Shown piece by piece: positions 1-9,301 of a DNA stretch of 64,000 bases. The DNA comes from Gillisella vitis (GTDB lineage Bacteria > Pseudomonadota > Alphaproteobacteria > Rhizobiales > Rhizobiaceae), in assembly GCA_009744235.1 (NCBI GenBank), contig WPHV01000001.1, forward strand, positions 434,001 through 498,000, written 5' to 3'. The translations under genes were made by a program, and so were the position numbers. How positions within the stretch are numbered: position 1 is the first letter of the stretch; each line of letters begins with the position of its first letter. The notes under the pieces were generated by a model. That model was not told the DNA's origin. It did not search any database and was given only the letters and a program-made list of their open reading frames with translations.

Positions 1-1157
1 GCGCAAGAGAAACCGGAAAAACCTGCTCATGTCTGCCTACAAAAGACATTGAAAAACCTCACTGAAATATCGGCCAAAACCAGAAAACAATCTAAAAGCA
101 AGCGCAATCAAACGATTGTGCGGCTAGGAAACGCAAAAACTGCCACTCAAAATAAAGCACATCAGCATGCCATGAATTCAACTGCTCAATACAAATTTAA
201 AGCACTTAAATAGAAAACAAAAACCTATTTGTCGCAAAATGATACAATCACGAATAAAACGAACACAGATTTTGCTATAAATTTCACAAATTATATACAA
301 ATCAGGCACACAAGCCTGAAAACGTGAGACAATGAAACCAGCACACGGCACGTTTGTAAAGTGTCAGACTTGCAATAACCCGTAAAAATCAACGAAACAG
401 AACGGGGATGGACTTTGCGCTTAATGCCGAATTAATCGCCCAAAAGTAGAAAAATGAACAAACGCACGTTTAAATTTTTATTTTCGCCCAATAAAGTATA
501 CGGACCGAAGATGAAACAATTTTGACACCCTTACGGACAGATATAGTGCCCCAAACAGGGATAAATAATAAAAAATATACATCAGTAAACATAACTACAA
601 TTAAAATGAGGGAGTATATATTTTTTTTGATGCAAGATAATTTCTATACGCAAAAACCCCTCATATTAAAGAGTAAAACGATCGCCTTCTCCAATTTTTA
701 TAAAATCGACACGGCCCGTTATTAACATATATCAAATTACGATATTTTAAAATAAAAACACGCAGAAAATTGGATCGATACGCGAACAACCTAGACAAGA
801 TTGATGTTATAAATGCGCGATAAATGCCCGATTCCACGACAACGCTATAATGCAAATTGTATACAGATGAACTTAAATCGGTTCCGGAACGGGGAATGAC
901 GCGGTCTTAATTTTGAAATCGCCCGAACGTATTCACTTCAGCGTTGAATACTGCTTATAGCACATGAAAACGTTTTGACTGAATGATCGCGGGCCACACA
1001 AGACCACAGCCGATATTCACCTATACGAAAGTCTGAAGATGCTCCCGCATCCTCTCCTTTAAAAATTTCAAACACACCAGTGGCTTGAAATATTCACACC
1101 ATCTTCAAGACAAGGATGCATCTGCACCTACAATGTCCTGGTACACGACATCAAGAG
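1..1157. other. AT-rich stretch with no credible gene
   Basis: About 1.15 kb, clearly richer in A and T than the coding DNA that follows. The short reading frames here have no convincing ribosome-binding site, no recognisable domain and atypical composition, so I call no gene. It may carry promoters for a gene off the left edge or be decayed sequence. I see no tRNA, terminator-quality hairpin or repeat array in it. Confidence 0.5.
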
Positions 1158-1222
1158 CGCTTGCGCCCTGACCCGAGGGTAAGATCCGATGGATCGAGCC
1201 AGATTGGATCAGGGCGCAAGCG
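1158..1222 (-). terminator. Large stem-loop just downstream of glnII
   Basis: Fourteen bases at 1158-1171 pair perfectly with 1209-1222, and a smaller dyad (GATCC/GGATC) sits in the loop. The structure starts 8 bases beyond the glnII stop on the minus strand. No T-run follows, so it may stabilise the mRNA end or act with Rho rather than as a simple intrinsic terminator. Confidence 0.55.
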
Positions 1223-1229
1223 GAGAGGA

Positions 1230-2264
1230 TCAGGCAGCTTCGGACTTCGCAGCCGGAACTTCTGCAATCGTCTTCAAGACCTGGGAAGCGATCTGGTAAG
1301 GGCAGCCCTGTGAATTGGGGCGACGATCTTCCAGGTAGCCACGATAGCCATTGTTGACGAAAGAATGCGGAACGCGGATCGATGCACCACGGTCAGCAAC
1401 GCCGTAGGAGAACTTGTTCCACGGAGCGGTTTCGTGCTTGCCGGTCAGACGCAGGTGGTTGTCGGGACCGTAAACGTCGATATGCTCTTTCCAGTTCTTG
1501 GCGAAAGCCGCCATGAGCGCTTCGAAATAGTCCTTGCCGCCCACTTCGCGCATGAACTTGGTCGAGAAGTTGCAGTGCATGCCGGAACCGTTCCAGTCGG
1601 TATCGCCGAGCGGCTTGCAATGGAACTCGACATCGACGCCGTATTTTTCGCACAGACGCAGCAACAGGTAGCGAGCCAGCCAAATTTCGTCGGCGGCCTT
1701 CTTGGAGCCCTTACCGAAAACCTGGAATTCCCACTGGCCCTTGGCCACTTCAGCATTGATGCCTTCGTGGTTGATGCCAGCAGCCAGGCAGAGATCCAGA
1801 TGCTCTTCAACGATTTCACGCGCGACATCGCCGACATTCTTGAAGCCGACGCCGGTGTAATAAGGACCCTGCGGCGCAGGATAGCCATTTTCCGGGAAGC
1901 CGAGCGGACGACCGTCCTGATAGAGGAAATATTCCTGCTCGAAGCCGAACCATGTGCCTTCGTCTTCCAGAATGGTAGCGCGGCTGTTGGAGCTATGCGG
2001 GGTGACGCCATCGGGCATCATCACTTCGCACATCACCAATGCACCATTGGTGCGGGCCGGATCGGGGTAAACAGCAACAGGCTTCAGCACGCAATCCGAG
2101 CTATGGCCTTCGGCCTGCTGGGTGGAGCTACCGTCGAAGCCCCAGAGGGGGAGCTGTTCGAGGGTCGGAAATTCAGCGAATTCCTTGATCTGCGTCTTGC
2201 CACGCAGGTTCGGGACCGGCGTATAGCCGTCCAACCAGATATACTCGAGCTTGTACTTGGTCAT
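1230..2264 (-). CDS. glnII: Glutamine synthetase type II
   Basis: ATP-dependent ligation of ammonia to glutamate in the cytoplasm. The 344-residue product has the short eukaryotic-type GSII length, unlike GSI (about 470). It begins MTKYKLEYIWLDGYTPVPNL and carries the GSII signatures LPLWGFDGSSTQQAEG near the N terminus and the ATP-binding region around NNGYRGYLEDRRPNSQGCPY near the C terminus. The start at 2264 follows GAGAG at a normal distance; an in-frame extension to 2360 has no family match and overlaps the promoter. It is divergent from gstI (2664), the arrangement known in Rhizobium leguminosarum. A sigma-54 promoter and an NtrC-type dyad lie upstream, so nitrogen-limitation control is expected. 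A GSI gene (glnA) presumably exists elsewhere. Confidence 0.97.
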   Translation of the reverse strand: MTKYKLEYIWLDGYTPVPNLRGKTQIKEFAEFPTLEQLPLWGFDGSSTQQAEGHSSDCVLKPVAVYPDPARTNGALVMCEVMMPDGVTPHSSNSRATILEDEGTWFGFEQEYFLYQDGRPLGFPENGYPAPQGPYYTGVGFKNVGDVAREIVEEHLDLCLAAGINHEGINAEVAKGQWEFQVFGKGSKKAADEIWLARYLLLRLCEKYGVDVEFHCKPLGDTDWNGSGMHCNFSTKFMREVGGKDYFEALMAAFAKNWKEHIDVYGPDNHLRLTGKHETAPWNKFSYGVADRGASIRVPHSFVNNGYRGYLEDRRPNSQGCPYQIASQVLKTIAEVPAAKSEAA

Positions 2265-2348
2265 TGTCGATCTCTCATAAGTCCAGCGCCTCGCATCGGG
2301 CGCACCCTGGGGGTGATTCTCCGGCGGTCCGGGAGTCGATAAATAACA

Positions 2349-2364
2349 AGCAGGAACCATGCCA
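2349..2364 (-). promoter_or_regulatory. Sigma-54 (RpoN) promoter of glnII
   Basis: Read on the minus strand, TGGCATG-N4-CTGCT matches the -24/-12 consensus TGGCACG-N4-TTGCW with the GG and GC doublets at the required spacing. The expected start of transcription is near 2338, giving a leader of about 75 bases before the glnII ATG. Confidence 0.75.
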
Positions 2365-2576
2365 AACCCGCAAAAATCACCCCGCAGCTAGCAGAAAAAA
2401 TGCCAGGCATATTCAAAACACCTTAAAAGCCACGGGTTTTTAACAGTTTTGCGTCAGATTGGCGGACATGCCACCGCCTTCTCAATGCGCATTTGCAAAA
2501 TAAAAGGCAGCAATGCCCGGTGGATAGCAGCGATGACGTGAAAAAGCAGCTTGAAATGATTTATTTTTGGGCAAAT

Positions 2577-2593
2577 TGCACTTTCTATGTGCA
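2577..2593. promoter_or_regulatory. NtrC-type binding site between glnII and gstI
   Basis: The perfect dyad TGCAC-N7-GTGCA has the same 17-base layout as classic NtrC sites upstream of enteric glnA. It lies about 250 bases upstream of the predicted glnII start and about 85 bases before the gstI ATG, so it could serve either promoter. A weak sigma-54-like element for gstI (TAGCTGA-N4-AATGCT, 2597-2612, with the first G of the GG doublet lost) lies right beside it, but that is too close for a normal enhancer layout. Confidence 0.6.
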
Positions 2594-2663
2594 TTTTAGC
2601 TGAAAAAATGCTATGAGATTCATCCGGGCGGAGGAGCTCGAGGAACAACGAAGGGCAGTATCG

Positions 2664-2843
2664 ATGACAACGGGCCTTGGTCGGGAATCGGCAAAAATCT
2701 ACGAATTCCCAGTACATAATACGCAAAGACTGCGTGAAATGCGTGAGCGCAGTCTCCACAAGCAGGTGATCCTCGAAAGCGGAGCCGCCAGCTGGTATCA
2801 CGAGGCAGCGATCCGCGAGGCGGAAGACGCGCTCAAGCAGTGA
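2664..2843 (+). CDS. gstI: Glutamine synthetase translation inhibitor (DUF2735)
   Basis: A 59-residue basic protein beginning MTTGLGRESAKIYEFPV, the signature of the DUF2735/GstI family. In R. leguminosarum GstI blocks translation of glnII mRNA when nitrogen is sufficient; the role here is inferred from sequence and from the conserved divergent position next to glnII. The start at 2664 is preceded by GAAGGG and gives the family N terminus; the in-frame ATG at 2613 adds 17 unconserved residues. The gene faces uraD, with a short GC-rich dyad at 2911-2926 in the gap. Confidence 0.85.
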   Translation: MTTGLGRESAKIYEFPVHNTQRLREMRERSLHKQVILESGAASWYHEAAIREAEDALKQ

Positions 2844-2933
2844 GGTAGGGGCAGTGACGTTTGGCAAGAACGCAATCAGCAGGATCATGCTGCATGACCC
2901 TGCTTCGGCTGCGCGCTTAAACGCGCGGCCTAT

Positions 2934-3443
2934 TCATTCATGCCCGGCACTCTCGCCTGGCAGCATTGCTTCGAGCCGGAGGCGGGCGATCTTTTCGACT
3001 TGAAGGCAGGCGGTTGAGAACTCGGTCTCGACGCTATTGTCGATCCGGGCCTCAAATGCGGCCAGAATGTCGTCTTTCGTCAGACCTTTCACGGCGATGA
3101 TGAACGGAAAGCCGAATTTTTCTATATAAGCACTATTGAGCGCTGTAAAACGCTGGTGTTCAGCCTCCGACAGGCGATCGAGCCCGGCGCCAGCCTGTTC
3201 GCTGCGGCTTTCCGCTGTCAACTCACCCGCAATGGCCAATTTTCCTGCCAGATCCGGATGCGCCCGCAGGACCTCGAGCCGCTCGGCTTGGGTTGCGGTG
3301 CGAAACATCGCGCTCATTCCATCATGAACGCCAAGGGCGCTCAGGGGCTCATCGATAAAACCGGCATCGAAAGCGCGCTCAGCAATGAACGGCGAATGCT
3401 CGAATATCCCGCCGAATTGCTCAATGAAATCCTGTCGCTGCAT
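2934..3443 (-). CDS. uraD: OHCU decarboxylase
   Basis: Decarboxylates 2-oxo-4-hydroxy-4-carboxy-5-ureidoimidazoline to S-allantoin, the last step of urate oxidation. The 169-residue product has the family hallmarks: LRAHPDLAGKLA (the HPDL motif with the catalytic His) and LNSAYIEKFGFPFIIAVKG near the C terminus. The start at 3443 is chosen because AGGGGTGAG lies just upstream; a longer frame to 3515 is not conserved. The allantoin-processing gene puuE lies about 5 kb away on the same strand, so the pathway genes are scattered. It is divergent from the alcohol dehydrogenase gene. Confidence 0.92.
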   Translation of the reverse strand: MQRQDFIEQFGGIFEHSPFIAERAFDAGFIDEPLSALGVHDGMSAMFRTATQAERLEVLRAHPDLAGKLAIAGELTAESRSEQAGAGLDRLSEAEHQRFTALNSAYIEKFGFPFIIAVKGLTKDDILAAFEARIDNSVETEFSTACLQVEKIARLRLEAMLPGESAGHE

Positions 3444-3668
3444 CGGCTCACCCCTGTTTTGATTTGCAATCGATAGCCAATATGCGACGGGTTGGAAAGA
3501 CCCGGATTTTCGCAAGGCCGCGCCGAATATTCCCCATAGATGTTGAACGCACCCGCCAGAGACCTATCTAAGAGGCGGGCTGCCGTTCCCAACTGCTTTT
3601 CCGTGCCCTTCCCAATTGCAAAAACTGTTCTCTACACATTCCTCCCCATGACAAAAAAGGAGCGCCGC

Positions 3669-4715
3669 ATGCCAATCGCAAGAGGTTATGCCGCAACCGA
3701 CGCCAGCAAGCCGCTGGAACCCTTCACTTTTGAACGTCGCGAACCCAATGATGACGACGTGGTGATTTCCATCAAATATTGTGGCGTCTGCCATTCCGAC
3801 ATCCACCAGGCCCGCAATGAATGGGGAAATTCCGCATTCCCCATGGTGCCCGGCCACGAAATTGCCGGTGTCGTCACCGCCGTCGGCGCAAACGTGTCGA
3901 AATTCAAGGTCGGCGACCCTGTCGGCGTTGGCTGTTTCGTCGATTCCTGCGTTCATTGCCAGGAACGCAATGAGGATATCGAGCAATATCTGCCCGGCCT
4001 CGTCCAGACCTATAACGGCGTAGACCGCGACGGTAAGACCGCCACCCAGGGCGGCTATTCCGACACGATCGTCGTCAAGGAAGGCTATGTCCTGTCGATC
4101 CCGGACAATCTGCCACTCGACAAGGCGGCCCCGCTGCTTTGCGCCGGTATCACGCTGTATTCGCCGCTCGCTCATTGGAAGGCCGGTCCGGGCAAGAAAG
4201 TGGCCATCGTCGGCATGGGCGGTCTCGGCCATATGGGCGTCAAGATCGGCGCGGCCATGGGCGCGGAAATCACCGTGCTCAGCCAGACCCTGTCGAAGAA
4301 AGAGGATGGCCTGCGTCTCGGTGCCAGCCATTACTATGCGACCAGCGACGCCAAGACCTTCGAGACACTGTCCGGATCCTTCGACCTGATCATCTGCACG
4401 GTCAGCGCCGATATTGATTGGAACGCCTATCTCAACCTGCTGAAGGTCGATGGCACCATGGTTTTGCTCGGCGTGCCGGAAAAACCGGTTCCGGTCCATG
4501 CCTTTTCGCTCATCCCCGCCCGCCGCAATCTGGCCGGCTCGATGATCGGGTCGATCAAGGAAACCCAGGACATGCTGGATTTCTGCGGTAAGCACGGCAT
4601 CACCTCCGATATCGAGCTGATCGATATCAAGGATATCAACACGGCCTATGAGCGAGTGTTGAAAAGCGACGTGCGTTACCGCTTCGTCATCGATATGGCG
4701 ACGCTGGCCGCCTAG
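3669..4715 (+). CDS. Zinc-dependent NAD(P) alcohol dehydrogenase (YahK/cinnamyl-alcohol type)
   Basis: A 348-residue medium-chain dehydrogenase that would interconvert aldehydes and alcohols with NADPH. Catalytic zinc residues are visible: C41-H42 in [10 protein letters not shown] and H63-E64 in PGHEIAG; the Rossmann glycine motif is GMGGLGHMG. The start at 3669 follows AAGGAG; the longer in-frame extension is not conserved. The structural zinc lobe is odd: of the usual four cysteines only C94 and C97 remain, and the third and fourth positions are R100 and L108. Substrate cannot be told from sequence. It faces the DUF992 gene across a hairpin terminator. Confidence 0.9.
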   Translation: MPIARGYAATDASKPLEPFTFERREPNDDDVVISIKYCGVCHSDIHQARNEWGNSAFPMVPGHEIAGVVTAVGANVSKFKVGDPVGVGCFVDSCVHCQERNEDIEQYLPGLVQTYNGVDRDGKTATQGGYSDTIVVKEGYVLSIPDNLPLDKAAPLLCAGITLYSPLAHWKAGPGKKVAIVGMGGLGHMGVKIGAAMGAEITVLSQTLSKKEDGLRLGASHYYATSDAKTFETLSGSFDLIICTVSADIDWNAYLNLLKVDGTMVLLGVPEKPVPVHAFSLIPARRNLAGSMIGSIKETQDMLDFCGKHGITSDIELIDIKDINTAYERVLKSDVRYRFVIDMATLAA

Positions 4716-4792
4716 GCACCCTTGTTGCAGTTTGTCTTTTCGGGAACCCAACTGGCCACTTTTCCCTGACAAACTCTAACGGCTAACAAAAA

Positions 4793-4818
4793 CATCCCCC
4801 GGCGAAGACCGGGGGATG
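4793..4818 (-). terminator. Hairpin terminator between adh and the DUF992 gene
   Basis: A perfect 10-base stem (CATCCCCCGG with CCGGGGGATG) and 6-base loop. On the minus strand it is followed by TTTTTG, so it ends the DUF992 transcript; it lies in a convergent gap and may also slow the adh transcript. Confidence 0.8.
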
Positions 4819-4848
4819 CACAAAACCTCACATCAAATGAATATCAGA

Positions 4849-5373
4849 TCAGCGAGCAGGCTTCAGTTGCAGGCGTGAAATCCCGGCTGCGACGTTCAGA
4901 CCCGTTCCGGCCTCCGCGCTGAGCGGCTGCAAGCCGAAATTCTTGTTGCTGCCGCCAACCAAGGCGTTGGCGCCAAGGCCAATGCCGACCGAGGCTCTCG
5001 CCGATGCGCCGACATAGGTACCAGCCAGCGCGCCCTGGCGCGTCGTGGTCGGGTTGATGTTATAAACGATCCAGCGGATATAGCTCTTGCCGGTAATACC
5101 GACATCCAGGCCGAGCTTGCCAATAGAGCCGCTGTAGCGCTCAACCTTGCCAGAACGCTGCTGGAAATCGCAGGTCACTGTTCGGCTAGAGCCGATCAAC
5201 ATGCCGATGCCGCCTGCAACCTCACAGGATAGTGTGCCCAGACGCTCCTTCGGCTGGGTCGCCGTCATCTGGGAGGCAGGGTGGCGCGTGCTGTTGTGAT
5301 GAGTATTGGCTGCATTGGCGACCGATGCCGCCCCCATTGCCGCCACCGCGACCAGAGCAAAAACTGTTCTCAT
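4849..5373 (-). CDS. Exported DUF992 protein
   Basis: 174 residues. The N terminus MRTVFALVAVAAMGAASVANA is a clear Sec signal peptide ending in an ANA cleavage site, so a periplasmic location is predicted. The mature part contains LSCEVAGGIGMLIGSSRTVTC, typical of DUF992, with two cysteines that could form a disulfide, followed by glycine- and alanine-rich segments. The molecular function of DUF992 is not known to me. A good ribosome-binding site (AAAGGA) precedes the ATG. Confidence 0.85.
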   Translation of the reverse strand: MRTVFALVAVAAMGAASVANAANTHHNSTRHPASQMTATQPKERLGTLSCEVAGGIGMLIGSSRTVTCDFQQRSGKVERYSGSIGKLGLDVGITGKSYIRWIVYNINPTTTRQGALAGTYVGASARASVGIGLGANALVGGSNKNFGLQPLSAEAGTGLNVAAGISRLQLKPAR

Positions 5374-5556
5374 CGAACATTCCTTTCCGCTGTTGCGGAC
5401 CGTTACCGGTCCCCTTTCGCAAGGCGGTAATCCACCTTGACAGAATGTGTCTCACCGGCAGCCACGCGGCGTGGCTACCGTTATTATCCTAGGACGTCTG
5501 CGGGCGAGGATGCTCAGCATCTTCAAACCCGCAAGACTTCGAGCATGATAATTCGT

Positions 5557-5724
5557 TTACTTGAAGGCATCCTTGGCCTTGCCAACGGTGGACTGAATCT
5601 TGCCAGCGGCCTTGTCCATCTTGCCTTCGGCTTCGAGCTTCTTGCTGCCCGTTACCTTGCCGACGGCTTCCTTGACGCTGCCCTTGGCTTCCTTGGCGGC
5701 ACCTTCGATGCGATTCTTGTCCAT
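5557..5724 (-). CDS. CsbD family small stress protein
   Basis: 55 residues starting MDKNRIEGAAKEAKGSVKEA, with the repeated KxxGxxKEAxGK pattern of CsbD proteins. These are small, hydrophilic, helix-rich proteins linked to the general stress response; the biochemical role is unknown. The start at 5724 is used because it matches the family; the extra 29 in-frame residues upstream do not. A short dyad (5460-5476) lies beyond the stop codon on the minus strand. Confidence 0.9.
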   Translation of the reverse strand: MDKNRIEGAAKEAKGSVKEAVGKVTGSKKLEAEGKMDKAAGKIQSTVGKAKDAFK

Positions 5725-6313
5725 AGTTTTCGTCCTTCTCTTGATTAAGGAAGACCGTTGTTGGTGTTCCGGCAGTGAAACGTCCGGCCTGAAAAATTGT
5801 TCACCAGTCATTGAAAGAAATTGAGATTGTTCGGCTCGCTATAGGCGGGAAACATATTACCGATCCTACCGTTGGCTGTGGGAATATCCACTTTATGATC
5901 AAGTTGATCTCAAAATAGACATGAGTAAAGCAGCAACCTGTTACAGAATTTATCTTGAACGAAGAGAGAAGGATTATGGATCAAATCCAAAATCTTGAGG
6001 CAATCATTCCGCCTAGACGCAGGATGCGGGATATTTTTTTAAGTCGGAAACGGCCTAATGAGAAAATTACTCATTATATTCAAATACTTAAAAAAATTGG
6101 CGTATTTTATAAATACGCACCGCACATTAAGCGGTGCAAGTTCATCCAGGCAGGAAATTCTTTCACTAGTTTTAATATTTATTGTTTTCGGATCGTTTTC
6201 CAAGTGTAAATTTCCAAATCCTGCCATTTTATCCATTCCAGAAAATACGAAATAGTTTTTTAATTCCTGCCCTCTTAATATAATATTGATCTACTACAAG
6301 AGAAAACTTGACC
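5725..6313. other. AT-rich gap with two adjacent hairpins
   Basis: Holds the CsbD promoter region on one side and the leader of the diguanylate cyclase on the other. Two abutting stem-loops are visible: 8-base arms at 6100-6107/6111-6118 and 7-base arms at 6117-6123/6131-6137. A possible small frame at 5976-6209 (start after GAGAAGG) has no recognisable family and is AT-rich; I do not call it as a gene. Confidence 0.4.
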
Positions 6314-8194
6314 ATGAATGTCATGCATATCGCATCGAAAAATCCCGCCCAACAGCTGGTTATCGCGGGAGGATTTGCAATATTTCTGGCATTGACGATC
6401 TGGTCCGAGGTTGCAAACTGGACGGCCCAGGTGTCGCGGATGAATTCTTATCTCGCGCAAACGGCAAGAGCGATTGCCCAGCACACAGACGACGTCATCG
6501 AAGTGGCCAAGCAACCTTTGGCCGGGCTGGTCTTCGAAGTGCAGGAAAACAACAGCAAAAGCGTTTTGCAGAGCCTGGACCTGGTTCGCAGGATGCGCGA
6601 GCTTATCAAGACGTCACCCTATTTGCGCAGCTTGGCCTATATCGGCCCGGATGGCCGGCTGATTGAGTCGACCTCCGATCCATTTTCATCGGGTCTCGAT
6701 CTTTCCAGCCGCAGTTATTTCAAGATCCATCAAACCTCCGAGGAACTGCAACCGCTTGTCGATGGACCCTATCAAAGTCCGTCGGTCAAAGACTGGTTTA
6801 TTACCTTGTCCCAGCGGATGAATGATGATCGGGGGCAATTTGCGGGCATCATGGTGGCGACCATTGATGTCGAGAGCTTCATCCGGTTTTTCCGGAGTTT
6901 CAACATGCTGGACAACAGTGCCTTCGCAATGATGGATGGTGCTGGCCGCGTTCTGGTGCGTGCGCCCCTGGATGCGACGGCCATGGGCACCAGCATTGCC
7001 GATTCAGCTTTGTACCGAAACGCTATTTCGACAAGCAACATTGGAAATTTTCAATATACATCGCGATTTGACGGCATATTGAGAACCTCTGGCTATTATA
7101 AAAGCAGCAATACACAGATCACTGTGCTTGTGGCTGTCTCCAAAAAAGCTATTCTGTGGTATTGGATAGACATCAGCAAACCCAGATGGATCTGTTTTAT
7201 CGTCGCATTGATGGTCGCATGCGCGTTGGGCATCCGCTTGAGACGGCAATGGGCATTGAAGCGTCGCGACGAGATGATTATTGCCGCACGGGAAGCGGAG
7301 TTTCGCCTGATTGCCAATGCCTCATCCGACTTGATCGAAAAACTGGATGACAACGGTATCCGAGAATATGTTTCGGCAGCCGCCAAATCTGTTCTCGGCG
7401 TGGAGGCCGATACGATCGTCGGACGCAGCGTGTTGGACGAATACGATGCCGACGCCCGGCAATACTGGTCTGAGGCGCTGGCCAACATTGCCGCCGGTTC
7501 TTCAATCGAACGGCTTGTCTTCCCCAGAATAAAAAAAGACGGTGAGATCGCCTGGCTGGAAACCGTGATAACCCGGGTTCGCAGCTTCGATGTCAGCAGC
7601 GGCATGGTTGCCGTAACCAGGGACGTCACAAGTCAAAGGCTTTTGCAGGAAGAGCTGGATCGGCTTGCCAACACGGATGAATTGACGCAGCTTTCCAACA
7701 AACGTCACTTCAACAGGCAGCTGAAAAGTCTTTCCGCCGAGGCACGGATGGTGGGCACTCCCCTTTCACTGCTTGTCGTTGATGTCGATAAATTCAAGCT
7801 GTTCAACGATACCTATGGTCATCTGCCGGGTGATAATTGCCTGCGGAAAATTTCGACCGAAATCGCCGCTGCAATCCGTCCGGGAACGGATCTTGCCGCG
7901 CGCTACGGTGGAGAGGAAATCGTCATCCTGCTGCCGGGAAAAACCGCAAGCCAGGCACGCCAAGTAGGCGAGGAGATCCGCCAACGGATCGCCGACCTGG
8001 GGATAATCCACCAGAAAAACCTGCCCTGGGGGCATGTGACCATCAGCATCGGCGTTGCCGAACAATCACCTGAGCATGATGAAACAGATGAAGCACTGTT
8101 TGTGAAAGCCGATAAATGCCTCTACACAGCTAAAAATTCCGGTCGCAATAAAGTCGTCTCTTTTGATGAGAATTTGTCAGTCGCGGCGGCCTGA
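6314..8194 (+). CDS. Membrane diguanylate cyclase (Cache-PAS-GGDEF)
   Basis: 626 residues. A membrane segment near residues 15-30, an extracytoplasmic sensor of about 250 residues resembling a double Cache domain, a second membrane segment near 290-310, a PAS domain near 330-450 and a C-terminal GGDEF domain. The active-site motif is GGEEI starting at residue 532, with the metal-binding DVDKFKLFND upstream. It should make cyclic di-GMP in response to an external small molecule. The allosteric I-site is missing: the position of R in RxxD is proline (PGTD). The ATG at 6314 is preferred over an in-frame TTG at 6308. Monocistronic. Confidence 0.9.
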   Translation: MNVMHIASKNPAQQLVIAGGFAIFLALTIWSEVANWTAQVSRMNSYLAQTARAIAQHTDDVIEVAKQPLAGLVFEVQENNSKSVLQSLDLVRRMRELIKTSPYLRSLAYIGPDGRLIESTSDPFSSGLDLSSRSYFKIHQTSEELQPLVDGPYQSPSVKDWFITLSQRMNDDRGQFAGIMVATIDVESFIRFFRSFNMLDNSAFAMMDGAGRVLVRAPLDATAMGTSIADSALYRNAISTSNIGNFQYTSRFDGILRTSGYYKSSNTQITVLVAVSKKAILWYWIDISKPRWICFIVALMVACALGIRLRRQWALKRRDEMIIAAREAEFRLIANASSDLIEKLDDNGIREYVSAAAKSVLGVEADTIVGRSVLDEYDADARQYWSEALANIAAGSSIERLVFPRIKKDGEIAWLETVITRVRSFDVSSGMVAVTRDVTSQRLLQEELDRLANTDELTQLSNKRHFNRQLKSLSAEARMVGTPLSLLVVDVDKFKLFNDTYGHLPGDNCLRKISTEIAAAIRPGTDLAARYGGEEIVILLPGKTASQARQVGEEIRQRIADLGIIHQKNLPWGHVTISIGVAEQSPEHDETDEALFVKADKCLYTAKNSGRNKVVSFDENLSVAAA

Positions 8195-8299
8195 GGCCGT
8201 CGCTACTCATTTTCAATATCTCGAGCCTCTGATGTATGTGAGGTATTCACGTCGGGGATGCGTGAGCATCTTCCATGGCTGTTTCGGTTATTTTCCCTA

Positions 8300-9220
8300 C
8301 TACCATTCAGGCTTGTGATGGGCGTGCCAGTGCTTGGCAATATCAAGGCGGGTCGGCGTCCAGACCTTGTCATGGGACAGCACGTAATCCAGAAAGCGCT
8401 TTAGCGCGGCGGCCCGGCCCGGGCGGCCAACCAACCGGCAATGCAGGCCGACGGACATCATTTTCGGCGCGCCCTCTGCGCCTTCCTGATAGAGCGTGTC
8501 GAAGGCATCCTTCAGATAGGTGAAAAACTGGTCGCCGGAGTTGAAGCCCTGCGGCGTGGCAAACCGCATGTCGTTGGTTTCCAGCGTATAGGGAATGATC
8601 AGAAACGGTTTACCGTTAAGATCCGGCACCCAGAAAGGCAGGTCATCGGAATAATTGTCGGAGGAATAGAGAAAACCGCCCTCCTCCATCACCAGCCGCA
8701 GCGTGTTGTCGGAAGGCTTGCCCTGATACATGCCATAGGGCCGCTCCCCCGTCACCTCGGTATGCAGGCGCACGGCGTCCAGAATATGCTGACGCTCAAC
8801 CTCCTCGGGGAAATCCTTATATTCCAACCAGCGATAGCCATGGCTGGCGATTTCCCAGCCCGCCTCTTTCATCGCCACTACCGCGTCCGGGTTGCGGGCC
8901 ATGGCCAGCGTGACGCCATAGACCGTCACCGGTATATTGAGGGCCGTGAACATCCGATGCAGACGCCAGAAGCCAGCACGAGACCCGTATTCATAGATGG
9001 ATTCCATGTTCAGGTTGCGCTGACCGGGCCATGCCGCCGCACCAACGATTTCCGACAGCAGATTTTCGGAGGCCGGGTCGCCGTCGAGGATACAGCTTTC
9101 GCCCCCCTCCTCATAATTGATGACGAACTGTACCGCCACACGCGCTTCTCCCGGCCAGCGGGGATCGGGGGTATGGCGACCATAGCCGATGAGATCGCGG
9201 GGGTAAGTTTCAGTCTTCAT
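8300..9220 (-). CDS. puuE: PuuE-type allantoinase (polysaccharide deacetylase fold)
   Basis: 306 residues with the NodB-type deacetylase fold used by PuuE allantoinases, which hydrolyse allantoin to allantoate without resembling the classic amidohydrolase allantoinase. Supporting segments are RDLIGYGRHTPDPRWPGEAR at the N terminus, VQFVINYEEGGE, EIASHGYRW in the middle and SVGLHCRLVGRPGR near the end. The start at 9220 fits the family; the 9-residue extension is unlikely. It lies 81 bases downstream of the DUF1045 gene on the same strand. Together with uraD it points to ureide catabolism. Confidence 0.9.
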   Translation of the reverse strand: MKTETYPRDLIGYGRHTPDPRWPGEARVAVQFVINYEEGGESCILDGDPASENLLSEIVGAAAWPGQRNLNMESIYEYGSRAGFWRLHRMFTALNIPVTVYGVTLAMARNPDAVVAMKEAGWEIASHGYRWLEYKDFPEEVERQHILDAVRLHTEVTGERPYGMYQGKPSDNTLRLVMEEGGFLYSSDNYSDDLPFWVPDLNGKPFLIIPYTLETNDMRFATPQGFNSGDQFFTYLKDAFDTLYQEGAEGAPKMMSVGLHCRLVGRPGRAAALKRFLDYVLSHDKVWTPTRLDIAKHWHAHHKPEW

Positions 9221-9301
9221 AGCTGCTACCTTCTGGTCTTGTGACAAGAAACGGTAAGCAACCCTGCCCTTTTTGTCGAGAGGGCATACAGCATCGTGAG
9301 A

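Noticed and set aside
522..855. Two short frames in the AT-rich left end
   Set aside because: AT-rich, no start signals, and they overlap on opposite strands; most likely chance.
1365..2342. A 325-codon frame antisense to glnII
   Set aside because: It covers glnII and its promoter and has no domain.
2439..2520. A second sigma-54 promoter (TGGCATGTCCGCCA on the minus strand)
   Set aside because: The required GC doublet at -12 is absent at the correct spacing.
3564..4772. A 402-codon frame antisense to the alcohol dehydrogenase
   Set aside because: The sense frame has catalytic motifs and a ribosome-binding site; the antisense one has neither.
5976..6209. Possible small gene after GAGAAGG
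   Set aside because: The purine-rich sequence is too close to the ATG, the product has no family, and it covers two hairpins.
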